A DNA stretch of 64,000 bases from Pyropia yezoensis (Eukaryota > Rhodophyta > Bangiophyceae > Bangiales > Bangiaceae). Made by a program: the position numbers and the translations under genes. Position 1 is the first letter of the stretch, and the number at the start of each line of letters is the position of its first letter. This document shows, in pieces, positions 25,265-34,048 of this stretch. The DNA lies in NCBI GenBank assembly GCA_009829735.1, contig CM020618.1:13870568-13934567 (forward strand). Reading direction: 5' to 3'. The notes beneath the pieces were generated by a model that saw nothing but the letters and a program-made list of their open reading frames with translations, ran no database searches and was not told the DNA's origin.

Positions 25265-25710
25265 CAACCCAACCGACACCGACTTCGGCTGTGGGGGGGT
25301 GAGGCTTATACCTACTAAGTAGGGTGTCACATGGATTCGGCACGACTTAGGTTCACTAAGTTGGAGCGGACTTAGGCAAACCAAGTAGGCTACTGACTTG
25401 AACAAGTTTACTTGAAGGAGATGACTAACCAATAATTTCAAGGTAACCTGAGGCTTACACCAAGGTAAACCTTCATCCATGGGGCAAGTGACGGACCGAG
25501 GAAGGTTGACCTTCATGAGTATTAACCAACCAGGATGGGTTTGGGGCGCGAGAAAAACCAAGGCAAGCCACTGCTAAGGCAAACGGGGTACTCCCCAAAG
25601 GCAGCCATTGGTATCATGCAAACGCCCCAGCGGGGGATGAGTTTATACTCACTACTACCCGGCCACCATAAGGGTCACCGGGTACCTCTCCCTCACAACA
25701 ATAGCACACA
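25265..25710 (+). other. Spacer between convergent pol and the antisense gene of the outer element
   Basis: Non-coding, with repeated ACTTAG, AAGTAG and CAAGT words in both orientations, including CTACT-A-AGTAG. It would hold the 3' ends of both transcripts. No polyadenylation signal stands out. Confidence 0.5.
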
Positions 25711-25870
25711 TCAGTGGGTAGACCCGCTGCCCGAGGGAGGCCACTCACGCGTAAGCGCGTACACCTCCATGCTCCACCGGTCGGCAATCTCGCGACGGTC
25801 AATCGCTCGAGTTACCTCGGTGCATAGCTCGACGAGAGTGCTGCGGCCAGCCTCCACTTCATCCAGAGCT

Positions 25871-25875
25871 GTCTG
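25871..25875 (+). repeat. Target-site duplication of the inner LTR element (left copy)
   Basis: GTCTG, repeated at 30894-30898. Confidence 0.9.
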
Positions 25876-26343
25876 TGTGGCAGTATTGACCCCCAGGTAG
25901 GGGGCAACACGTGCCATGCAAGGGGCGGCAGGCCACTAGCCTGATCCGTTCCTCCCCCTGCATTTGGGTCCATATTCCCTAAGTTCGGGATAGTTAGCTT
26001 AGTAGTAAATCCAACTTGGATTTGAGGGTTTTCTGCATTTATCGTCTTGAATTTTCGTGTGGCCCGGTGGGCAGGTGCTGGGGTGGGAGATTCTGAGTGG
26101 CGAGATTCTGAGTGGACCCTGGGGGGATAAGGGGAGGGACAGCGGGGCTTGGCCCTGCGTCCCCGTCCCGACCAAGAAACTGTTGGACCACACACCATCT
26201 TCTTGTTTGTCCGTGGGGGGATTGCCCCACAACAGGGATAGAGTGTGTGCGACTTGCACTTCTTCCGGTTCCCCCGACACGGGAGGCAGCCCTCGCACAC
26301 CGCCCCAACTTGGGTACCGTGTGTGCGAGTGGTTTTTGCCACA
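25876..26343 (+). repeat. Left LTR of the inner element, 468 bp
   Basis: Matches 30426-30893 throughout by eye. Contains two palindromes centred on CAACTTG (26007-26023 with 8-base arms, and near 26309), plus a tandem GAGATTCTGAGTGG pair near 26088-26115. Confidence 0.95.
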
Positions 26344-26345
26344 TT

Positions 26346-26363
26346 TGGTGGAGCAGCAGGGGA
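26346..26363 (+). other. Primer-binding site of the inner element
   Basis: Two bases after the LTR, an 18-base stretch begins with TGG, as expected for pairing to a tRNA 3' CCA end. It is consistent with an acceptor stem ending CTGCTCC-A-CCA. Which tRNA this is cannot be told from this window. Confidence 0.6.
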
Positions 26364-27039
26364 CAGAGGTAAACTTTACCTCCGGGTGCACCCGGGTGTA
26401 GGGGGCCCTCTGTCTCAGAGGAACGGTGGTCTTGGACTGTGTCGTGTGGATCGTTAGCCAACACGGCTGGATCGGACCTCCCGACGTTCGGGAAACTCTC
26501 CGGTGACGACTTTACCCCGGCGCCTTTGAATACTGGCCAGACACAGGGTGTACCTGGGGTCGCGGAGGTGCTAGAGGCACTCCAGCCAGCAGGGCCGTGG
26601 GTATCGGTGCGGGCGGTATGCCACCCCGACCCAGTCGGGTGTTCACCCTGAGGGTCTTTCTCGGACCGGTGGTTCGCACTTCGGCCACCGGGTGGTACAC
26701 TCAAAGGGAACGTCCCAAGGTGAGAGGACTGTCCCCGCGAGATCCACTCGGGTTGGATTCAACTTCGGCATAGAGCCGTCGCCAACTAGGCGGGTGGAAG
26801 ACGGCGGACCTTCACTCGTCGGTGATGGGCTCGAGCCTGTGACAGGGGTCGTAGCAAGTTGCTACCCCCGCCACCCTCAAAGAAAGTATCTTTGATCGGG
26901 AGCCAAGTTCGGCTATATCGACCAACATGAGGGACCGGTAGTAGCAGCCACCCTCAACGCGGGCGCGAGTAGCGACCCGAGGTCCGGAAAGGAGAAGCAT
27001 CAAGCCAAGTCGGCCGCCTCTCCTCGGCCCCAGGTAAAC
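26364..27039 (+). other. Leader region of the inner element
   Basis: About 680 bases without a recognisable sense gene; the usual gag and protease are not seen here. Contains a GTAGCAA-G-TTGCTAC palindrome at 26851-26865 and a CCGGTGG/CCACCGG pair near 26665-26690. Confidence 0.5.
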
Positions 27040-28029
27040 ATGGAGGGTGTTCCACCCAGGTTGAGGGTTCAAGTTGAACGCCTCTTGGACCAATATCACA
27101 AGTTGTGGGATGGTCAATTGGGACTCATGAGAGCCACCCAACACCGGATCGAGTTGAAACCCGGTGTACCCCCTATACGCCAACAACCGTATAGGGGAGG
27201 GCCCCGTTCAAGGGCCCTCGTCAAGGAGCGCTTCAACAAAACTATTGTTAGGCAGCTGCGCCACTATGTGAGTGAGCATGTGAAAACGTGGGACCAATAC
27301 ATTTCTATTCTTACCACTGCCTACAATTCGCAGGTTCACTCATCTACCGGGGAAGTACCCCTCGCTTTTGTGACCCCCCGTCGCGTGCGGTCTATTGCTG
27401 TGCGGCGGTCGCTCCCAACTAGGGAGGATGATGGCAGCACGCCTACTCCTACTGAGAGTAAGGCGGAGTTCGCTGCTAGGCTTGAACACCTCATCCCTAA
27501 AGTCAGGGCTGAGATGGACAAAGCACAAAAGCGCTACAAGCGTACCTTTGACAAAAAGGGGCGCAATGCTAAGCATGTCCCCGAACAGGGTGACTGGGTG
27601 CTGGTTCACTCACACACCCCAACTGGGGGTAAGTTGGTATTCCAGACGAAGGGGCCGTACCAGGTCCTTCGTACTGATGGGCGGCGTTTCACCATCGAAA
27701 GTGACGATGGGGTCCGCACAGTGAACGGACAGGACGTGGTCAAAGTTGCACCACCGCCTGCAGGCGACCCAGCTTGGGCGCGTGCTTTGGAAGCGTGGCG
27801 CCTCCCCTCACTGCCTGCGGCCAAACAGGGCCCGCAGGAGTACGTGTTCGATAAGTTCATCGACCACGGATGGGATGAGGATACTAACCGCCTCATGTTG
27901 AGGGTGCGTTGGTTTGGCTACAAAGCCAAGGATGATACGTGGGAGTATGTGGAGGACCTTCCCGCTGAGAAGGTCCGGGCGTACTGGGCCCGGAATGAGA
28001 TAGACCCTAACAGCCCTCCCTCAACGTGA
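27040..28029 (+). pseudogene. Pol remnant of the inner element: pre-RT segment fused to integrase end and chromodomain
   Basis: 329 codons, open. Residues 1-55 ('ATQHRIELKPGVPPIRQQPYR') correspond to the start of the RT region of the outer pol. After about residue 58 the sequence jumps to the end of the integrase core ('ERFNKTIVRQLRHYVSEH', about 27230), then the integrase tail ('YKRTFDKKG', 'QGDWVLVHSH', 'KGPYQVL') and a chromodomain (about 27840-27990: 'VRWFGYKAKDDTWEYVEDL'). Reverse transcriptase, RNase H and the integrase D and D residues are missing. The product cannot copy the element. The deletion junction lies within an imperfect palindrome at 27200-27222. Confidence 0.85.
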
Positions 28030-28140
28030 GGGAAGGCCGAGCAACAGTGCCAAGAGAGTGCTTCAAGTCGAAGTGGTACGCAGAGTGGCTTTTAACTACA
28101 GCCCTAATCCTCACACTCTCACAACAAAGGCAGCTGCCAA

Positions 28141-30084
28141 CTAGGCACGCATGCTAGACTCTCCCACTCCACGGCCCTCGCCCTCACGTGGAGGCGAGCG
28201 GCGAGACCCACGCCGATAACGGTCTCCACTTGTTGGAGGGGGCGGCGGCTCCAAGTCGGAACCGTCGCGTCCCTCACGGTCGCGCAAGTGGCGCCGACCG
28301 TGGCCACTCTTCTGCCTGGTCTTGCGCGCAAGTTTGCGACGCAGACGCTGGACAGACTCCGTCTCCGACGGGGTAGAGGACTCCGAAACGGAGTAAGACA
28401 ACTCGTCTTCCGATACGGAAGGAGAGCGCCGCGAGTGTCGGCGACGACGGCGAGGAGGCGAGTATGCCCGGCTCGCGCGACGTTTGCCACGCCCAAGTGG
28501 GGCTGGCTGGGGCATAATAGCCCCAATGCGAGCCAACTCGGCCGTCATAAACTCCGCCACCGACTCGCAACTCGCGGTCGCCACTGCAGTACGAACGCGC
28601 TCCTCAAGTTGAGGAGTCTCGGAACTTTGGAGGGTTGCGGTCGACGCGGCCAACCAGGAAATGGTGCGCACCAACGTGGTGATCATCATCTCTGAGGTTA
28701 GAGGCGTGGGCGGTAACACCAACTTGGGGTATACCGTCAGGAGGGTGGCCCCCAAGTTGGGAGACACCGGTGTGGATGACTCCACGGCCACGCTGATCGG
28801 GATGTTCCCGTGAGGCTGGAAAGGAACAGGAGGAAGCGGAGGGGCACGCCGAGGTGGCGGTACCCGGGTGTAACTGCGACCCCGACTTGGGGCCCCCGCA
28901 GTAGGTTGAGTCATATGGTCATCATATGAGGGCACAGCCATAACTATGGGCTTGTCCGGGGGTGGCGCAGTGTGACGATCCACCCCCGGGGCATACGGGT
29001 AGTCCCCGATGCCCAACCCCTCTCGTAGGACCACACGGCCGTCGTGAAGTTCACGAGCGACCCACACGAACTGGCGAAGTGCGCCATCGTCCTTGGGCCC
29101 CCGAGTGGGGCGGCGCAACTTGTGCTCAATGCTCTCCCACTCGATAAACTTGTGGAGGCGGAGCATCTCCTCAAGTAGAGTGAGTTGTCCTGACGAGCAC
29201 CCCTCAGCAACTAGCTGAGGGGTGAGCTGTTCCAAACCCTGGATGAGCCGGAGGGGGAGATGCCAGAGCATCCCCCGCCGCTGAACACATGACACCCAGG
29301 TCGACATGACCTCGAGGAGCCACTGGGTGGCCAACATGGCCCACACCAGATGATCAGGGCCAGCCGTCAACATGACGGAGCCGAAGTGGTCAAGCAACCG
29401 TGGCAACAATGCCGGGAACCCGTAGGGGACCTCAACTTGAGGCCACCACTCGGGCTTCTTCGGGTAGTATTGCTCCTTACTGGCAGCAGACTGCTGAGGA
29501 AACTCAAGTTGAGCCGAGGTCACCAAGTAGGGACCTCGCCGGAAGTCCTTCTCCATCCGCACATCAAAGTGATGAGTGTGCGGATCGGCCTCGTGAAGGT
29601 ACGGGGGGCGAGTTGCCACCGCGTCCCAAGTGAAGGTCGGCAAGTCGCCGGGACCCGGGATAGTTCCCCCGCGGTCCACCATGGCCTTGGCCCGCTGCAC
29701 GTCCTCGACCTCCTCGTCGTCCAGGAAGGCAAACTGGTCCGTCCTGAAGCCGGCAGGGAACCCGACCCTACGGGGATACTTCTCCCGTAGGCGGTCCCAT
29801 ACCCGACCCATCGCTGCGCCGAGTCGGCCACAGCGAAGAACAGTCAACCCCTCCTCATACAGAGGCCAAGCGGGGTAAAACCACCGCCCCAAGGCCTCAC
29901 GCGGGACAACTTGTCCCGCCTCCGGGGGAGATCCTGCCGTCAGCCCAAAGCCGGGTGACGCGGGAGTCCCACCCCCCGGAGCGATCGCGGAGCCCCCGCC
30001 GGAAGTCCCGGCAGGCGCTGCACCGTAGGAGGTGTCCTCCATACGCTCATCGAGAGAGTCCGTCTCCACTCCCGGAGTCGCCAT
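28141..30084 (-). CDS. Intact antisense ORF of the inner element (unknown family, basic C-terminus)
   Basis: 647 residues, convergent with the pol remnant and 112 bp from its stop. The start at ATG 30084 has the context GAGCCATGG; an upstream in-frame ATG at 30255 is less likely. N-terminal 60 residues Gly/Pro-rich; residues about 75-330 look globular and mostly helical ('WYPAWPLYEEG'-like start, 'HFGSVMLTAG' at 233, 'RRGMLWHLPLRL' near 268, 'LLEEMLRLHKFIEWE' near 297); a Pro-rich linker; a second helical block about 430-520; and an Arg/Ser-rich tail (about 530-640) suited to nucleic-acid binding. No CCHC knuckle, protease or transmembrane segment. The outer element has a related ORF in the same place and orientation, so this is a conserved gene and not a chance reading frame. 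A Gag-like coat role would fill the missing function but is unproven. Confidence 0.7.
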   Translation of the reverse strand: MATPGVETDSLDERMEDTSYGAAPAGTSGGGSAIAPGGGTPASPGFGLTAGSPPEAGQVVPREALGRWFYPAWPLYEEGLTVLRCGRLGAAMGRVWDRLREKYPRRVGFPAGFRTDQFAFLDDEEVEDVQRAKAMVDRGGTIPGPGDLPTFTWDAVATRPPYLHEADPHTHHFDVRMEKDFRRGPYLVTSAQLEFPQQSAASKEQYYPKKPEWWPQVEVPYGFPALLPRLLDHFGSVMLTAGPDHLVWAMLATQWLLEVMSTWVSCVQRRGMLWHLPLRLIQGLEQLTPQLVAEGCSSGQLTLLEEMLRLHKFIEWESIEHKLRRPTRGPKDDGALRQFVWVARELHDGRVVLREGLGIGDYPYAPGVDRHTAPPPDKPIVMAVPSYDDHMTQPTAGAPSRGRSYTRVPPPRRAPPLPPVPFQPHGNIPISVAVESSTPVSPNLGATLLTVYPKLVLPPTPLTSEMMITTLVRTISWLAASTATLQSSETPQLEERVRTAVATASCESVAEFMTAELARIGAIMPQPAPLGRGKRRASRAYSPPRRRRRHSRRSPSVSEDELSYSVSESSTPSETESVQRLRRKLARKTRQKSGHGRRHLRDREGRDGSDLEPPPPPTSGDRYRRGSRRSPPREGEGRGVGESSMRA

Positions 30085-30412
30085 GGCTCTCCCCAAGTTG
30101 GGGAGAGACGTCCTGGCTATCGCGGCACGAGACCCGCCTCGAGTTGAGGGGGACTCGGATCGTGGGTAAACGGGTGGCCTCCCCAGCGTGGGGTGGCCCC
30201 GTGTAAGGTGAAGGAGAAGTGGTGGTGGTGGTGAGGTGTGAACCGAGGAGAGCAAGCTGCCAAGTGGGCAAGCTTGAGGAGAGGGGCGGCCAACGTGACC
30301 GCCTCCACATCCGCGTTACGTACTCAAGGGGGGACAGCAAGTCGCGTCCCCCCCAACGCCGAGACGTGCGTTTACGCACCCCCTCACAGGGCCGACCGGG
30401 TCGGTCGGAACT
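30085..30412 (-). other. 5' region of the inner antisense gene
   Basis: No second gene. Holds a perfect palindrome at 30087-30107, two bases upstream of the antisense start codon, and smaller ones (CCCCA-GCG-TGGGG near 30185, GTGCG-TTTA-CGCAC near 30366, GACCG-GGT-CGGTC near 30393). A promoter for the antisense transcript would have to lie here or in the right LTR; none is recognisable. Confidence 0.4.
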
Positions 30413-30425
30413 GAGGAGAGGGGAG
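30413..30425 (+). other. Polypurine tract of the inner element
   Basis: GAGGAGAGGGGAG immediately before the right LTR, the normal primer for plus-strand synthesis. Confirms the element's orientation. Confidence 0.8.
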
Positions 30426-30893
30426 TGTGGCAGTATTGACCCCCAGGTAGGGGGCAACACGTGCCATGCAAGGGGCGGCAGGCCACTAGCCTGATCCGTT
30501 CCTCCCCCTGCATTTGGGTCCATATTCCCTAAGTTCGGGATAGTTAGCTTAGTAGTAAATCCAACTTGGATTTGAGGGTTTTCTGCATTTATCGTCTTGA
30601 ATTTTCGTGTGGCCCGGTGGGCAGGTGCTGGGGTGGGAGATTCTGAGTGGCGAGATTCTGAGTGGACCCTGGGGGGATAAGGGGAGGGACAGCGGGGCTT
30701 GGCCCTGCGTCCCCGTCCCGACCAAGAAACTGTTGGACCACACACCATCTTCTTGTTTGTCCGTGGGGGGATTGCCCCACAACAGGGATAGAGTGTGTGC
30801 GACTTGCACTTCTTCCGGTTCCCCCGACACGGGAGGCAGCCCTCGCACACCGCCCCAACTTGGGTACCGTGTGTGCGAGTGGTTTTTGCCACA
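30426..30893 (+). repeat. Right LTR of the inner element, 468 bp
   Basis: Same sequence as 25876-26343 by eye, ending TGCCACA, followed by GTCTG. Confidence 0.95.
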
Positions 30894-30898
30894 GTCTG
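30894..30898 (+). repeat. Target-site duplication of the inner LTR element (right copy)
   Basis: GTCTG, as at 25871-25875. Confidence 0.9.
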
Positions 30899-33097
30899 GA
30901 GGCGGTCCAGCACGCTACCGAAGCAACGCGCGGAACCAACCGGCGCAGCACCTGGGGGGATATCCCCCCAGCTAACAGAGAGACTCTCCCGCAGCTCGAG
31001 GGCAACAAGGGCGTCAACGCCCTCATACCACAGACGGGGACCCCCGTCAGGCATGACAGAAGCAGAAGGTGACACTGGCGCAGCCAGAGGGGCCACAGGA
31101 GCCGACACGGCTACCACCGGAGCCGGTGGCGCCTGATACGAGGCCCGGTAGGACCCCACTGAAGGGGCTCCACCGTAAACCCAGCGGGGCTGCGCCCGAC
31201 GACGGGACACCTCACGCTCCCCACCCGCAGAGTCCCACTCTCGGGGACGACGGCCAACCGCCACCGGTATCGGGTTACCGAACCACGGGGCGAGGACCTG
31301 TAGAGGGTCATGGATAACCATGGGAATGCCCAGGTCAGGAACAGCCTCGGTGGACGCCCACCCACGGCAATTGGGCTCACCCGGCTGAGTACGCCGGATG
31401 CGCAACGAGTGACGAGGCAAGGGGGCAGCCCCAGCCTGCGGATCCCGGTACGGGGGAAGGTTCAACACCCCAGCCCAGTTCACGGCATCGTGAACGGCCA
31501 GGAGGGCCTCGAACTCCCGGGCCAACCCGGTCTTGGCAGCGATCATGTCTACACCCAGCTGCCCGATATGCCGACGGACACCCGTCGGAAGATGAAACAG
31601 GCGCCCCTGCCGACGGACGGACAGCAAGAAGGAGGAAGCCTGCCCGAGGGTAACCTCAAGGGTGAAGGTCCCCTGCAACGGGTGGACAGGCCGGGAGGCC
31701 AACACACTACCGAAGTATCGGAGACAGGAGCCGGTGTCAAACCGGAAAGCAGGGGCGGGCTCCCACCACTCCTGCCACAGAGGCGGGCGCACGGGAGTGT
31801 ACACCGGCGCACGACCGTTACCGGTCTGCAACGCACACGATATATCGGTGCGGAACGCATCCGCCATGACACCATGGTTGCGTCGCTAGCTCGACGCCGA
31901 CTTCAACCCCGCCATGGGCGAGTACGGAGCCGTCAACGTCAGATACGGGGATACCCCCGGGAAGTACTCAAACCCGGGATACCGGCCGGTATCGCCCACC
32001 GTCTGCCCAAACGCCACAGGAGCCACCGCAGACGCAACCCCCCGAGCACTAGCCGGGTATTGAACCTCCCGCGGCAACGCGGGGGCAACCAAGTCGCATA
32101 TCCCGAAGGCGGGGTCGAGAAAGACTTCACCCCGCCCCACCCGGGTGCGCCAGAGCTGCGCATGCCGGTCGTCCGGCTGACTCAGGACCCAAAGATGCTC
32201 CACCCGGACCGCATTCGGCTGGTTGACCAGCCGCACCAACTCCCGCTCCCAACTTGGGTCCGACTTGACACGCCAGGAGGACCCTCCACGGTGACGCGGC
32301 TGGTGGAAGTCCACCCGCATCCGCCCAGTGGAGTCCATGGACTCCTGCACGGTGAGGCCTCGAACCCGAGCCACCAAGTCGGACATCGACAGGGAGGGTT
32401 GACCCGCCACCAAGGCGACGCCGCCACCCAGCGGGGCAACCCTGGCGGGCCCAGGAAGAATCGGTGGCGCCGGGGGAAGCCCCACCGGCAGATGGGCCGG
32501 TACCACAGGCGCACGGGGCCGAGGAGGAAGAAGAAGGGCGGACGCCCGCCCGGAGTAGCTCCCGGAGTCCACCGCCATCGGGGAAGACACGTCTTGACCA
32601 CCTGTTGCCCGCGGCACCGCGGGCAGAGCGTCGCCGCCACCCGGGCCCGACGTAGGCACAACGGGGACGGAAAGGGAAGACCCGTTACCCACCTCCGCGG
32701 ACGCACCACCAACCGGGCGGGCACCCGCGCCGTCTTGACCCGCCGTCCCGGTCGGGGTACCGCCACGACCGTCCGACACACCAGCTGCACCGTCTTGGGG
32801 TAGAGCCGCGCCGGCACCGGCGACAGGAGCCATCCGGGCCTCCGGAGGAGCAGGAGTAGAGGCAGCCACACGCGGTTGACCGCCACCCGACGGAGCAATC
32901 GTGCCGCTGCACACGGACGACAATCCGCCTGGCGCGCCTTCCGCGGCCACACGGACGGTTACCCGGTCGTCATCGTCCGACGAACTCGCCAGGAAGCACT
33001 CGGCAGCGGTGGCGGAGACGGGAACGTCGTCCTGCATCACCTCTTCCTCCTCAAGCAGGAGGTCGTCCTCGCCCCCGGGCACCTGGGGGTCCGACAT

Positions 33098-33669
33098 GGT
33101 GGAGCCGGTGTAGCAGGGGCGCCCCGTGCCAAAAAGCCGCAGCCGGCTCGACCCGGTACATGGAACGCTTGCAGACGAGCCAGGGAAGCGCGGGCACCCG
33201 CGCTTATAACCACACAGCTCAGCACGAGCGATACGGCAGCGCGGGACGACCCGCGCCAGCCGAGCTACGAGGTCGCTCCACCCAGGCACCTGGATCGGGG
33301 CCACGCCCCCCACGCGGGGTAAACAAGGGGGGTCACCCCCAACCGCCCCCACGCAACGCGGGCAGCCCCCGCTCCCCACTCAATCGTCCACACAAGAGGG
33401 GCCCCCCTACCACCAAACGCCTGGTGGCGGATCCGCTTGCACCACCCCTCGGAAAGGGGGGTCGTGAACTAAACCCGCATCGGGAGTTCAACGGTCCGGA
33501 AAACGGATCGTGTGTGTACCACACAAAGAGGGGCACCCCCCTCAGACAACCTCGAAAAGGGGTGTCTGTCGCGACAGGGCGCAAAGCCCCACCCGACTGG
33601 TAAACGGTCACGCGACCCTTTTACATTCGGAAACCCGAATGCAACTCGACCCGAGGACGGGCCGAATCT
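33098..33669 (+). other. 3' untranslated region of the outer element
   Basis: No sense gene seen. Rich in short inverted repeats: AAGCGCGGG-CA-CCCGCGCTT near 33189-33208, GCGCGGG-ACGA-CCCGCGC near 33239-33256, CCACCA-AACGCC-TGGTGG near 33410-33427 and CTGTCGCGACAG near 33567. On the minus strand it is the leader of the antisense gene. Confidence 0.5.
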
Positions 33670-33681
33670 AAGGGGGGAATA
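33670..33681 (+). other. Polypurine tract of the outer element
   Basis: AAGGGGGGAATA directly before the right LTR. Confidence 0.65.
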
Positions 33682-34043
33682 TGTAGCAACATGGATGACC
33701 GTATTGTGACCCTAATATAGGGGGACTTCTTCTAACCCTTAACTTTCAATTTGGGAGTCCGTACTGGTCACGGTATCTATAAGTTACGTATGACCAGAGG
33801 GACTTCAATCTTGGGGTGGAGGGTAGTTAGTAGTGTCTCCGAGGGTTTATAACGAGGGGGCCGGCGGCGAATCCACCGCCGGCCATGGTAGAACAACGAA
33901 CCCCTCCCATTTGGGCTCCCATCTTGGTCCCGTGGCTTGCGCTCCAAGGACAGCAACCTTGGCCTCCCGGTGACGTTGATGCCGATCCCCCTTGGTGAGT
34001 GTTCCCTGAGAGTGGACGTGCAGCGGATACCTATTGTGCTACA
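33682..34043 (+). repeat. Right LTR of the outer element, 362 bp
   Basis: Starts TGTAGCA and ends TGCTACA, followed by GACGG. Contains a strong hairpin at 33859-33884 (9-base arms beginning GGCCGGCGG). Only its first 175 bases have a partner at the left end. Confidence 0.85.
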
Positions 34044-34048
34044 GACGG
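34044..34048 (+). repeat. Target-site duplication of the outer LTR element (right copy)
   Basis: GACGG, as at 21804-21808. Confidence 0.8.

Larger units (their letters stand above)
25876..30893 (+). mobile_element. Inner LTR retrotransposon, internally deleted, recent insertion
   Basis: 5,018 bp with two 468-bp LTRs that show no difference by eye, TGTGGCA...TGCCACA ends, a GTCTG duplication, a primer-binding site at 26346 and a polypurine tract at 30413. These fix the plus orientation. It lies inside the antisense gene of the outer element. The sense pol is reduced to a fused remnant (27040-28029), while the antisense ORF (28141-30084) is intact. Identical LTRs imply recent movement, presumably with enzymes supplied by another copy. 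Confidence 0.95.
25711..33097 (-). pseudogene. Antisense ORF of the outer element (unknown family), split by one TAG and by the inner element
   Basis: Runs opposite to pol. The start at ATG 33097 has an excellent context (CCACCATG). The first 403 codons (33097-31889) begin acidic ('DDLLLEEEEV', 'SSSDDDD') and stop at TAG 31888-31886. The same frame is open from there to 30894, where the inner element begins. If the inner element and one target copy are discounted, the frame continues without a break from 25870 to the stop at 25711. The total is about 787 codons with one internal stop. No catalytic motif or zinc knuckle seen. The stretch from about 31760 to 31500 ('YFGSVLA...', 'RRQGRLFHLP', then an H..NW block) resembles residues 225-320 of the antisense protein of the inner element. 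A structural (Gag-like) role is only a guess. Confidence 0.6.
21809..34043 (+). mobile_element. Outer Ty3-type chromodomain LTR retrotransposon, 5'-deleted, carrying a nested element
   Basis: Bounded by TGTAGCA at the left and TGCTACA at the right, which are exact inverted ends, and by GACGG duplications. The element itself is about 7.2 kb once the 5-kb inner insertion is excluded. The left LTR keeps only its first 175 bases and runs straight into pol coding sequence. The rest of that LTR, the primer site and the 5' part of the internal region, including most of the protease, are therefore gone. A purine tract just upstream of the right LTR fixes the orientation as plus. Pol is on the plus strand; a second long gene is on the minus strand in the 3' half. 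Confidence 0.85.

Noticed and set aside
30047-31867. Single 606-codon minus-strand ORF taken as one native gene
   Set aside because: Its last third is inner-LTR sequence read through by chance; the true outer gene continues at 25870.
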